Below are positions 25,578 to 33,126 of a DNA stretch of 64,000 nucleotides, one piece after another. The stretch is from assembly GCF_900116555.1 (NCBI RefSeq), contig NZ_FPAT01000014.1:1-64000 (forward strand), written 5' to 3'. This stretch comes from Actinopolyspora lacussalsi subsp. righensis (GTDB lineage Bacteria; Actinomycetota; Actinomycetes; Mycobacteriales; Pseudonocardiaceae). The translations under genes and the position numbers were made by a program. Position 1 is the stretch's first letter. Each line of letters opens with the position of its first letter. A model generated the notes under the pieces. The model did no database searches. It was not told where the DNA came from and saw only the letters and a program-made list of their open reading frames with translations.

Positions 25578-26354
25578 TCATTGGTGGGGGACCGCTACGC
25601 CCGCCGAGCGGAGTTCGGCCTCGATGAGCGCGGTCAACCGGGCCGAGATCGGCATCCGGTCCTGTCGGTGGTAGTTGATCATTCTGTATTGCGGGACAGC
25701 GTCGGACCAGGCCTGCAGACCGGTGGAATCCCCCAGCAGCGTGGGGTTGGCGAGAAAGTGCTCGGCCACGGCGGTCGCGAGTTCCTCGATACAGGGGTCG
25801 TCGGGCTGCCAGTTCTCGGCCTCCCAGCAGCGTTTGGCCAGGTTGACGTATCCGGGGTCGTCGAGCCGGCGTTCGAGCAGAGTCAGGAAGCTGTCGAAAC
25901 CCTCGGGTACCAGCGCCAGGGACAGCACCAGGGCTTCCCGCTGGGTGGTCACATAGTCAGCCTCGAAGCCGAGGTCGGACATCCGGTGCAGCAGATCGAG
26001 AGCGCGGTCGGGCAGCAGGGCCCGGTCTCCCTCGGCGAGCTGGTGCAGCGTCTCGCGCCGCGCGATCAGCTCCGTGATCTGCTCGGTCAGGCGCCGCCGC
26101 ACATCGGCGATCGCCGCACCGAACTGCTCGACATCCGCGTCGAGCACGGCCCCGATCTCGGCCAACGGCACGCCCGCGGCCGCCAACGTACGGATCTGAA
26201 CCAGCCGCAGCAGCTCGTCCGATTTGTACCGCCTGTAGCCGGAGCGGTCACGCGGTGGTTCCTCGAGCAAGCCAAGCTTGTGATAGTGCCGCACGGTCTT
26301 GACCGTGACACTTGCGAATGTCGCCGCCTGGCCGATCGTGACGCCATAGGCCAT
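25578..26354 (-). CDS. MerR-family regulator with a C-terminal TipAS-like helical domain
   Basis: A 258-residue protein. The MerR helix-turn-helix (residues ~5-72) reads TIGQAATFASVTVKTVRHYH, with GYRRYKSDELLRLVQIRTLA. A coiled coil follows, then a helical effector region (~120-250) of the kind that binds drugs or peptides. It starts three bases after the alpha/beta hydrolase stop and is co-transcribed with it. Confidence 0.9.
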   Translation of the reverse strand: MAYGVTIGQAATFASVTVKTVRHYHKLGLLEEPPRDRSGYRRYKSDELLRLVQIRTLAAAGVPLAEIGAVLDADVEQFGAAIADVRRRLTEQITELIARRETLHQLAEGDRALLPDRALDLLHRMSDLGFEADYVTTQREALVLSLALVPEGFDSFLTLLERRLDDPGYVNLAKRCWEAENWQPDDPCIEELATAVAEHFLANPTLLGDSTGLQAWSDAVPQYRMINYHRQDRMPISARLTALIEAELRSAGVAVPHQ

Positions 26355-26357
26355 CTG

Positions 26358-27185
26358 TCAGGTCACCTCGTGGGAACGTGGGGCTTCGTGGGCGGAGGCG
26401 ATCTCGCGAACCGCGTCGGCGACGGCCCGGAAATCCTTGCGCAGGATCTTCGAGTGATTGCTCGCGACCTTCGCGTTCACCTCGAGGTGCGGGTTGCGGG
26501 CGAGTGCGGGGGTAAGAGTAGCGCGAGCCCGTTCCATCTCCTCGGCTCCGCCACCGAGATTGCCTCCCGAGGCGATCACCCATCGGCCCGGGCAGGTCAG
26601 GCCGTCCAGCACGGGGCCGAGGGCGCCGAGGCTCTCGTTGATCCCGATGTTGACCTCGGCGTGCTGCTCGGCGGAGAACCGTGCCGCCAGGCCCAACCGA
26701 CGGGCGATCGGGAACATCCAACGCAACCGGCGGAACAACGTCCGGATCCGTTCCCGGGCCGCGTCGTCGATCCAGTCGTACGGCATCGCACCGTCGACCG
26801 GGACCACCCCAAGGACGCGGTCCGGGTTGCGGTTGGCCCAGTGCACCGCGAGCGCGGCCCCGTAGGACCAGCCGACGAGTATCGGCCGGTCCACGTTCCT
26901 CGCTTCGAGGACGGCATCGACGTCACGGACGCACGCCTCGAACGAATAGTCCGCGGAGCGCTTCGATCTGCCGCGGGCACGCTCGTCATAGGTGATGTGT
27001 CGCCAGCCGCTGCCGAGTTCATCGATGACGCGCCGCCAGTGCGACTGATCGGCATAACAACCGTTGAGATAGACCACGGGACAGCCGGGCCCACGCGTAT
27101 CGGTCACGGCGAGCGCGGTGTCTTCGACCGGCACCATACCGGTCCAGGTCGAATCGGACGAACAGGTCGAGTTCGAGAAGTTCAT
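26358..27185 (-). CDS. Alpha/beta-fold hydrolase
   Basis: A 275-residue hydrolase with the nucleophile elbow GWSYGAA, oxyanion region YLNGCYADQSHW and a late His in ASNHSKI. ATG 27137 (MVPVEDTALAVTD) is a possible alternative start and matches where conserved sequence begins. The gene forms a two-gene operon with the MerR regulator downstream and has a MerR-like dyad upstream. That fits a hydrolase induced by its own substrate; the substrate is not known. Confidence 0.85.
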   Translation of the reverse strand: MNFSNSTCSSDSTWTGMVPVEDTALAVTDTRGPGCPVVYLNGCYADQSHWRRVIDELGSGWRHITYDERARGRSKRSADYSFEACVRDVDAVLEARNVDRPILVGWSYGAALAVHWANRNPDRVLGVVPVDGAMPYDWIDDAARERIRTLFRRLRWMFPIARRLGLAARFSAEQHAEVNIGINESLGALGPVLDGLTCPGRWVIASGGNLGGGAEEMERARATLTPALARNPHLEVNAKVASNHSKILRKDFRAVADAVREIASAHEAPRSHEVT

Positions 27186-27203
27186 GCGATGCAGTGTGAA
27201 CCC

Positions 27204-27216
27204 TGACCCGAGGTCA
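27204..27216 (-). promoter_or_regulatory. Candidate MerR operator upstream of the hydrolase-MerR operon
   Basis: TGACC-CGA-GGTCA (27204-27216) is a perfect 5-bp dyad. On the minus strand TTGACC serves as a -35. It lies 19-31 bases before the hydrolase start, as expected for autoregulation by the MerR protein. Confidence 0.5.
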
Positions 27217-27324
27217 ACCTCAACACGTGCCGCGGCCCCGGAGGAGGGATTCGGGACTTTAGGAACATCCGAACGACAACGGCGCTAAGCCGTGAACCGC
27301 CATTCTGTTCGTTATGCTCGGCCG

Positions 27325-28695
27325 CTACTCATTCCTCCTGCCGGATCTGGCTGGACTGCGGCCACTGCGTGGTCCCTCGGTCCTGGATGCCGATGAGAGT
27401 GGCTGATCGAGTGGTGGCTCATGGGCTGGCTGATGACCGCCGGAGGGCGAGGTGCTGTTGGTTCGTGTGGCGAGCGCGAGGAGGGGCAGCAGGATCACGG
27501 CGAGAAGCCCCCCGACCAGGGACAGCAGGGTGTAGCTCCCGGTGGCCACGATCATTCCGGAGGCCAGTCCGCCGCCTGCTCCGGCGAGGGCGATGGTGAC
27601 GTCGACCAGGCCTTGGATTTTGGCGCGGGTGACCAGTGAGGTGTTGTCGGTGATGATCGCGGTGCCGCTGACCAGTCCCAGGCTCCATCCCAGCCCCAGC
27701 AGTCCGAGCGCGATTGCCAGCAGCACGCCTGACTGTGGTGGGGCGAAGGCGGCCACCAGGCCCGCCGCCAGCAGGGTGAGGCCGGAGGCGCCGGCGATGG
27801 GCATTCGGCCGTAGCGGTCGACGAGGAAACCGCTCAGGGGAGACGGCAGGTACATCGAGGCGATGTGCACCGCGATGACGGCTCCGGCCGCGCCGACGGA
27901 GTGTCCGTGGTGCTGCATGTGGATCGGGGTCATGGTCATGATCGCGACCATGACCAGGTGGGCCAGGACCATGACCGCGGCCCCGAGCAGCACGAGGCGC
28001 CTGTTGTCGGCCGAGGTTGCCGAGGCTACGGTGCTGCGCCCCGGTCGGGGTGTGTCCGGGTCGTCCAGGGTGCGCGCTGTGAGCAGGGGGTCGGGGCGCA
28101 GCAGCGTCCACAGCACGATTCCGGCGGCGCCGTAGGCGACGGCGGCCAGCAGGAAGGGTCCGGCCAGCGGCGGGATGTTCCAGGATCTGGCCAGCGTGCC
28201 CAGCGGGGTGACCAGGTTGGGGCCGACGACGGCGCCGAGGGTGGTGGCCACCAGCACGGTGCTCAGCGCGCGAGCACGGTGGCCGGGGGTGGCCAGGTCG
28301 GCGCCGGAGTAGCGGGCTTGCAGGTTGGTGGCGGTGCCGGACCCGTAGATGATCAGGGCGATGAACAGCAGCGTGACGTTGTCGATGGTGGCGGCGACCA
28401 CGACACCGAGCGCTCCCAACGCCCCGACGGCGTATCCGGCCGCGAGGCCCGTGCGACGTCCCCGGTTTTGGGAGGTGCGTCCGATCATCGCGGCCGCTGC
28501 GGCCGATCCGGCGGTGAACAGGGCGCTGGGCAGGCCGGACAGGCTCGTGGTGTCGAGCATGTCTTCGGCCAGCAGGGCACCGACGGTGATGCCGGCGGCC
28601 AGCCCGGCCCCGCTGAGGATCTGTGCGGCAACGAGGACGGTCAGGATGCGTCGTTGGGCAGGGTGCAGTGCGGCCGCGGTCGCGGTGGTCATCAC
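27325..28695 (-). CDS. Major facilitator superfamily transporter
   Basis: A 456-residue membrane protein with about 12 hydrophobic segments, an MFS loop (SQNRGRRTGLAAGYAVGALG) after the second and a second repeat loop (VDRYGRMPIAGASGL). The C-terminal tail is hydrophilic. It probably exports a small molecule. It lies downstream of the ArsR-rhodanese gene in the same direction across 160 bp and may belong to the same response. Confidence 0.88.
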   Translation of the reverse strand: MMTTATAAALHPAQRRILTVLVAAQILSGAGLAAGITVGALLAEDMLDTTSLSGLPSALFTAGSAAAAAMIGRTSQNRGRRTGLAAGYAVGALGALGVVVAATIDNVTLLFIALIIYGSGTATNLQARYSGADLATPGHRARALSTVLVATTLGAVVGPNLVTPLGTLARSWNIPPLAGPFLLAAVAYGAAGIVLWTLLRPDPLLTARTLDDPDTPRPGRSTVASATSADNRRLVLLGAAVMVLAHLVMVAIMTMTPIHMQHHGHSVGAAGAVIAVHIASMYLPSPLSGFLVDRYGRMPIAGASGLTLLAAGLVAAFAPPQSGVLLAIALGLLGLGWSLGLVSGTAIITDNTSLVTRAKIQGLVDVTIALAGAGGGLASGMIVATGSYTLLSLVGGLLAVILLPLLALATRTNSTSPSGGHQPAHEPPLDQPLSSASRTEGPRSGRSPARSGRRNE

Positions 28696-28856
28696 GGTTC
28701 CTTCAGGGAAAGTGGTGGATCAAGCAGCGGTGCCGGGTGGGTCGTCGTGGCAATTCCGCGTCCAGTTGACCGACGTCGCGCTCGGCGGCCTTGCCGTCGG
28801 CAGGCGGGGCCGGGTCGTCAGCGGGCGCGCTGCGGCCGCGGGGCGTGTGGTGCTTA

Positions 28857-29516
28857 TCAGGTGGTGACCACGGGCAGGTCGGCGAGTCGCCATTCGAGCA
28901 TCCCGTCGTCCAGGCGGTGGGCGGTGCGCCCGTGGGTGGTCAGCAAGCGCACCGCGTCGTGGGCGAGCACGCAGTAGCGGCCGCGGCAGTAGGCGACGAC
29001 CTCCTGGTCGGCCGGGATGGTGTCGAGCTTGCCGGCCAGTTCCTCCAGCGGGATCGATACCGCGCCGGGGATATGTCCGGCCTCGTATTCCTCACGGGGG
29101 CGCACGTCGAGCACGATCACGTTATCGTCCTGGGCTCGGCGGAGCAGTTCCTCGCGGCTGACGTGCTCGGCATCGTCCGGGCCGAGGTAGGCGGTGCTGG
29201 TCGTGGCTACGTCGGGCAGGTGGGCACTGGCCACGTTGCGTACCAACGCGTACAGCGCGGCGACGTCAGTGCCGGCCAGCCGATAGTAGATCTTGGTTCC
29301 CTCCCGGCGGGTGGTGACCAGGTTCGCCTGCTTGAGGGTCTGCAAATGCGCCGAGGCGGTGGTGGTGCCCAGCTGGGCCGTGCGGGCCAACGACTCCACG
29401 GTGCGCTCGCCCTGGGCGAGCAGATCGAGCAGTTCGAGCCTCTTGCCACTGCCCAGTGCCTTGCCGACGCGGGCGAACTGGTCGAACAGCGCTGCCTTGG
29501 CATAATGATTAGCCAT
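28857..29516 (-). CDS. ArsR-family regulator fused to a rhodanese domain
   Basis: A 219-residue fusion. The N-terminal ~100 residues are an ArsR winged helix (LGSGKRLELLDLLAQGERTV, then LGTTTASAHLQTLKQANLVT). The C-terminal ~110 are a rhodanese domain with DVRPREEYEAGHIPGAVSIP and the active-site loop YCRGRYC. Such proteins are thought to respond to persulfides or thiosulfate-derived sulfane sulfur. GGAGGAAAG precedes the ATG at 29516. It diverges from the MBL-rhodanese gene, which it probably represses. Confidence 0.92.
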   Translation of the reverse strand: MANHYAKAALFDQFARVGKALGSGKRLELLDLLAQGERTVESLARTAQLGTTTASAHLQTLKQANLVTTRREGTKIYYRLAGTDVAALYALVRNVASAHLPDVATTSTAYLGPDDAEHVSREELLRRAQDDNVIVLDVRPREEYEAGHIPGAVSIPLEELAGKLDTIPADQEVVAYCRGRYCVLAHDAVRLLTTHGRTAHRLDDGMLEWRLADLPVVTT

Positions 29517-29527
29517 CTTTCCTCCAA

Positions 29528-29550
29528 TATTCCGTGGAATAGTGTATAAC
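29528..29550. promoter_or_regulatory. Candidate ArsR operator in the divergent sulfur promoter
   Basis: TATTCC-GT-GGAATA (29528-29541) is a perfect palindrome, followed by the -10-like TATAAC (29545-29550) reading toward the MBL gene. It sits between the two divergent starts (29516 and 29594), where a bound repressor would block both. Confidence 0.65.
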
Positions 29551-29593
29551 GGAGACCGCGTCAGGAAAAGCCACTCCGACGGGAGGTGTTGCG

Positions 29594-30955
29594 ATGAGCA
29601 CGGTGGATCTGGTTCCGCTGGTCGATGAGGGGCTGGGCAACTCGGCCTACTTGGTCGATCTGGGTGACGGACGCGCGTTGGTCGTGGATGTAAGCCTCGA
29701 TCTACGAGGCGCATGGCAGGCCGCCCGGCGACGTGGCCTGAGGCTGGCGTTTGCCGCGGATACACACCTGCACGCAGACTTCGTCTCCGGCATGCGCCAG
29801 CTGGCGGCCACCGAAGGAACCCAGGTACTCGCCTCTGCGGCCGGGCACCGGGAGTTCGCCCACACCGGATTGCACGACGGTGACGAGATAGACCTCGGCG
29901 GGCTGCGGCTGCTGGCGCTGGCCACACCCGGGCACACGCACGAGCACCTGGCCTTCCTGCTTCTCGACGGCGACCGACCGCAGGGCGTGTTCACCGGTGG
30001 ATCGCTGATCGTCGGTGCGGCGGCGCGCACCGACTTGGTCTCTCCGGACGAGACCGAGTCGCTGGCACGGCAGCAGTATGCCTCGCTGCAACGCCTGGCA
30101 GCTCTGCCCGACGAGGTGGCGGTCTGGCCCACCCACGGCGCCGGATCGTTCTGCTCGGCCCCGCCCGGTGCGCAGCGCACCAGCACCATCGGCGCGGAAA
30201 AGGCGACCAACCCGCTACTGCGGGCCCGGGACGAGGACACCTTCGTGACGGCCCTGCTCGACTCGCTGGGCAGCTTCCCGCCGTACTTCCTGAGGCTGGC
30301 CGAGTACAACCGGCGTGGGCCTGCCGTGCTCGACGCCGACCCTGGCCTTCCGGCGCTGGACGGGGCACGGGTGCGGTCGCTGCAAGCCGAAGGTGCGCAG
30401 GTGGTCGACGTGCGCCCGGTGCGCCAGTTCGCCACCGGCCACGTCCCCGGGGCGCTGTCCATTCCGCTGCGACCGGCGTTCGCTTCCTGGCTGGGATGGC
30501 TGACCTCGCCCGAGCACCCACTGGTGATCGTCCGGTCGGAGGAACAGGACCCGACCGAGATCGCCTGGCAAGCCGCCAAGATCGGCCGCATCGACCTCGT
30601 CGGCGAACTGGACGGCGGCATGCCCGCCTGGACCTCCGACGGACAGCCCACCAGCAGTACCCGCCTGCTCTGCGCCGACGAGATCACCCACCAGCGTGTG
30701 CTGGACGTGCGCCAGGACATCGAGTTCGTCGAAGGACACGTCGCCGGGGCCACCCATGTCGAACTCGGCGCCCTGGCCGACCGTGCCGACGGACTGCCAC
30801 ACGCCCCGACGGTGGTGATGTGCGGGCACGGCGAGCGTGCGATGGGCGCGGCCAGCCTGCTCGAACAGGCCGGGCACCGCGACCTCGCCGTCCTCGAAGG
30901 CGGCCCGCAGGACTGGGCCACAACCACTGGACGTTCCCTGGAGGAGGGGGAATGA
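29594..30955 (+). CDS. MBL-fold hydrolase with two C-terminal rhodanese domains
   Basis: A 453-residue protein. Residues 1-~245 are a metallo-beta-lactamase fold of the ETHE1/persulfide dioxygenase group with DTHLHADFVSG and TPGHTHEH. Where persulfide dioxygenases have TGD with an iron-binding Asp, it reads FTGGSL. Two rhodanese-like domains follow: the first (~255-350, VDVRPVRQFATGHVPGALSI) lacks a catalytic Cys, while the second (~355-450) has MCGHGERA. It starts with a good GGGAGGTG site and overlaps the MFS gene by four bases. A role in sulfane sulfur detoxification is likely; the exact reaction is open. Confidence 0.88.
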   Translation: MSTVDLVPLVDEGLGNSAYLVDLGDGRALVVDVSLDLRGAWQAARRRGLRLAFAADTHLHADFVSGMRQLAATEGTQVLASAAGHREFAHTGLHDGDEIDLGGLRLLALATPGHTHEHLAFLLLDGDRPQGVFTGGSLIVGAAARTDLVSPDETESLARQQYASLQRLAALPDEVAVWPTHGAGSFCSAPPGAQRTSTIGAEKATNPLLRARDEDTFVTALLDSLGSFPPYFLRLAEYNRRGPAVLDADPGLPALDGARVRSLQAEGAQVVDVRPVRQFATGHVPGALSIPLRPAFASWLGWLTSPEHPLVIVRSEEQDPTEIAWQAAKIGRIDLVGELDGGMPAWTSDGQPTSSTRLLCADEITHQRVLDVRQDIEFVEGHVAGATHVELGALADRADGLPHAPTVVMCGHGERAMGAASLLEQAGHRDLAVLEGGPQDWATTTGRSLEEGE

Positions 30956-32235
30956 GCACCACCGCTCTGCGGTTGGGTCTGCGCGCCAACCTGGCCCAGT
31001 TCAGCCTGCTCGTTGTTGTCAACGCCCTGGTCGGCGGCATGGTCGGCCAGGAACAAACCGTGCTGCCGCTGCTGGCCGAGCAGGAGTTTCACCTGACCGG
31101 CTACACGTTCCTGCTGAGCTACGTGCTCGTGTTCGGGCTCAGCAAGGCCACCACCAACTACTTCGCCGGCACCTGGTCGGATCGCTTCGGCCGCAAACCC
31201 GTGCTGATCGCCGGCTGGCTGATCGCCATTCCCGTGCCAGCGATGCTGATCTTCGCTCCCAACTGGAGCTGGATCGTCGCCGCCAACCTCCTGCTCGGCA
31301 TCAACCAGGGGCTGACCTGGTCAACCACTGTGATCATGAAAGTCGACCTCGTCGGGCCCCGCCAACGTGGACTGGCGTTGGGCTTCAACGAAGCAGCCGG
31401 ATACGGCGCGGTCGCAGTCACCTCGGCCCTGGCCGGCTATCTCGCCGAGCACTTCGGGCTGCGCCCCATACCGTTCCTGCTCGGCGCGGCCTACGTCGTG
31501 CTCGGCCTCGCCCTGTCGACGCTGGTGGTCCGCGAAACCCGCGAGCACGCCCGCCTCGAAGCCGCCCACCACGGTTCCGACGACGGCCACACCGAGCTGA
31601 CCAACCGGCACGTCTTCACCCGCACCACCCTCACCGAACCGGCTTTGTCCTCGGCCAGCCAGGCCGGCCTGGTCAACAACCTCAACTTCGGTTTGTCCTG
31701 GGGCCTGTTCCCCCTGCTGTTCACCGGCGCCGGACTGCCCGTCGGCCAGGTCGGCCTGCTGGTCGCGCTCTACCCCGCGGTCTGGGGAGCGGGCCAACTC
31801 GCCACCGGAGCGCTGTCCGACCGGTGGGGGCGCAAACACCTCATCACCGTCGGCATGCTCACCCAAGCCGCAGCCCTGGCGCTCATCGCCGTCGCCGGCA
31901 CTTTCCCCACATGGGCACTGGCCACCGTGCTGCTCGGTACCGGAACAGCGATGGTCTACCCCACGCTGCTGGCCGCCATCGGCGACGTCGCCCACCCCAG
32001 CTGGCGCGCGCGCTCCGTCGGCGTCTACCGCCTCTGGCGCGACAGCGGATACGCAGCCGGCGCTGTCCTCGGCGGCATCGTCGCCGACCTCACCGACCTA
32101 CGCGCTGCTGTCTGGGCAGCCGCCGCCCTGAGCCTCGCCTCCGCCTGCAGCCTCGCCCTGCGCATGTACGAAACCCATCCCCGCACCCAACGGCGAGCCT
32201 GCTCCCAGGTCGACGAGCACACTACCCGCAGATGA
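30952..32235 (+). CDS. MFS transporter of the sulfur operon
   Basis: A 427-residue MFS protein with ~12 transmembrane segments, AGTWSDRFGRKPVLIAGWLI as the first signature loop and DRWGRKHLITVGML as its repeat. The ATG at 30952 overlaps the MBL-rhodanese stop (ATGA) and follows GGAGGAGGGGG, so the two are translationally coupled. It may export a sulfur oxyanion or other product of the upstream enzyme. Confidence 0.88.
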   Translation: MSTTALRLGLRANLAQFSLLVVVNALVGGMVGQEQTVLPLLAEQEFHLTGYTFLLSYVLVFGLSKATTNYFAGTWSDRFGRKPVLIAGWLIAIPVPAMLIFAPNWSWIVAANLLLGINQGLTWSTTVIMKVDLVGPRQRGLALGFNEAAGYGAVAVTSALAGYLAEHFGLRPIPFLLGAAYVVLGLALSTLVVRETREHARLEAAHHGSDDGHTELTNRHVFTRTTLTEPALSSASQAGLVNNLNFGLSWGLFPLLFTGAGLPVGQVGLLVALYPAVWGAGQLATGALSDRWGRKHLITVGMLTQAAALALIAVAGTFPTWALATVLLGTGTAMVYPTLLAAIGDVAHPSWRARSVGVYRLWRDSGYAAGAVLGGIVADLTDLRAAVWAAAALSLASACSLALRMYETHPRTQRRACSQVDEHTTRR

Positions 32236-32268
32236 TCATGCCTTGTCTGCGGAACCAGCACACAGCCT

Positions 32269-32622
32269 TCAGCACGCCAACAGGCAGAGTCTCCGACCAG
32301 GAGCGTGGGCGCTTAGCGCCGTCTGTCGTTCGATGGCAAGCATCCCGTGAACACCTTCCCGACCCCTCGAGGTCGAGACCGTGACATTCACCGGTCCCCG
32401 CGCTCCACTTATCGTCACCGTGACGAAATCATCGCCAACCCACCCTCGTTCTTCTGCGTCAAGCTCGAGATCCACTCGCGCGGGGGGCTGCCTGAACCCG
32501 CGATCATCAGACCCGGCGTCAGGCGTTCCAAGGCTCGATGCGATCCAGGCGGCGACGCTGCTGACGCGCGGGGACTGCCATTCGGTTTTGTACAGGCTTG
32601 CGTCCCAGGGGTGAACCAACAT
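32269..32622 (-). CDS. Hypothetical protein with a PaiB-like start
   Basis: A 117-codon frame with a strong ribosome site (GGAGGACAAC then ATG). The first residues, MLVHPWDASL, are the usual start of PaiB-type FMN-binding negative regulators (commonly MLVHPWDA), but the rest does not follow that family. It may be another remnant with a preserved beginning, or a small unknown gene. Confidence 0.4.
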   Translation of the reverse strand: MLVHPWDASLYKTEWQSPRVSSVAAWIASSLGTPDAGSDDRGFRQPPARVDLELDAEERGWVGDDFVTVTISGARGPVNVTVSTSRGREGVHGMLAIERQTALSAHAPGRRLCLLAC

Positions 32623-33126
32623 GTTGTCCTCCTTCGTTTCGGGGTCAGCTCACAGCGAGCAAGCTCACGCCACAGCGGCGGTGCCCAGGCTCCAGGAACT
32701 GGCCACGGTGGACGCGTGCTGTGGTCACCCCGCAGGCGAGTAGGACCGTGCCAACGGGGTAGAGGGCGACGATCACGCGACGCACCGCACACCTACCGTG
32801 GAACGGGCACCGAGTCCTGCCGTCTGATCATGACCGTTCACCTGCCGCCTGCTCCCGCCGCCGCCACCTGAGCCGCGTGACGCGCACGAGGATCACACGG
32901 GCTGTGGTTCTGCCGCAGCAGGCGGACCATCCGCGCATCACAGAGGTCACCAGACCCAAACCGCACCAACACGACCCGCACCCCGACACGGTCGACGACC
33001 GCTAGCCCTGCACTGTCCACTGGGTACGAATGTGCGGTTGTCCGGTTTCCCGAATCAGGCACAGCGGACGACTCCGGCGAGTAACATCCCCCGACACGTT
33101 CACGCAGCCGGATCCGAGGGGGCTCA
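32623..33126. other. Intergenic, nothing recognised
   Basis: About 500 bases between the small minus-strand frame and the large membrane-tethered protein. GAGGGGG shortly before 33127 is the ribosome site of the latter. No other element was seen. Confidence 0.4.

Noticed and set aside
30496-30951. N-terminal extension of the sulfur-operon MFS gene
   Set aside because: That stretch codes for the rhodanese domains in another frame; ATG 30952 has a strong ribosome site and starts the membrane protein.
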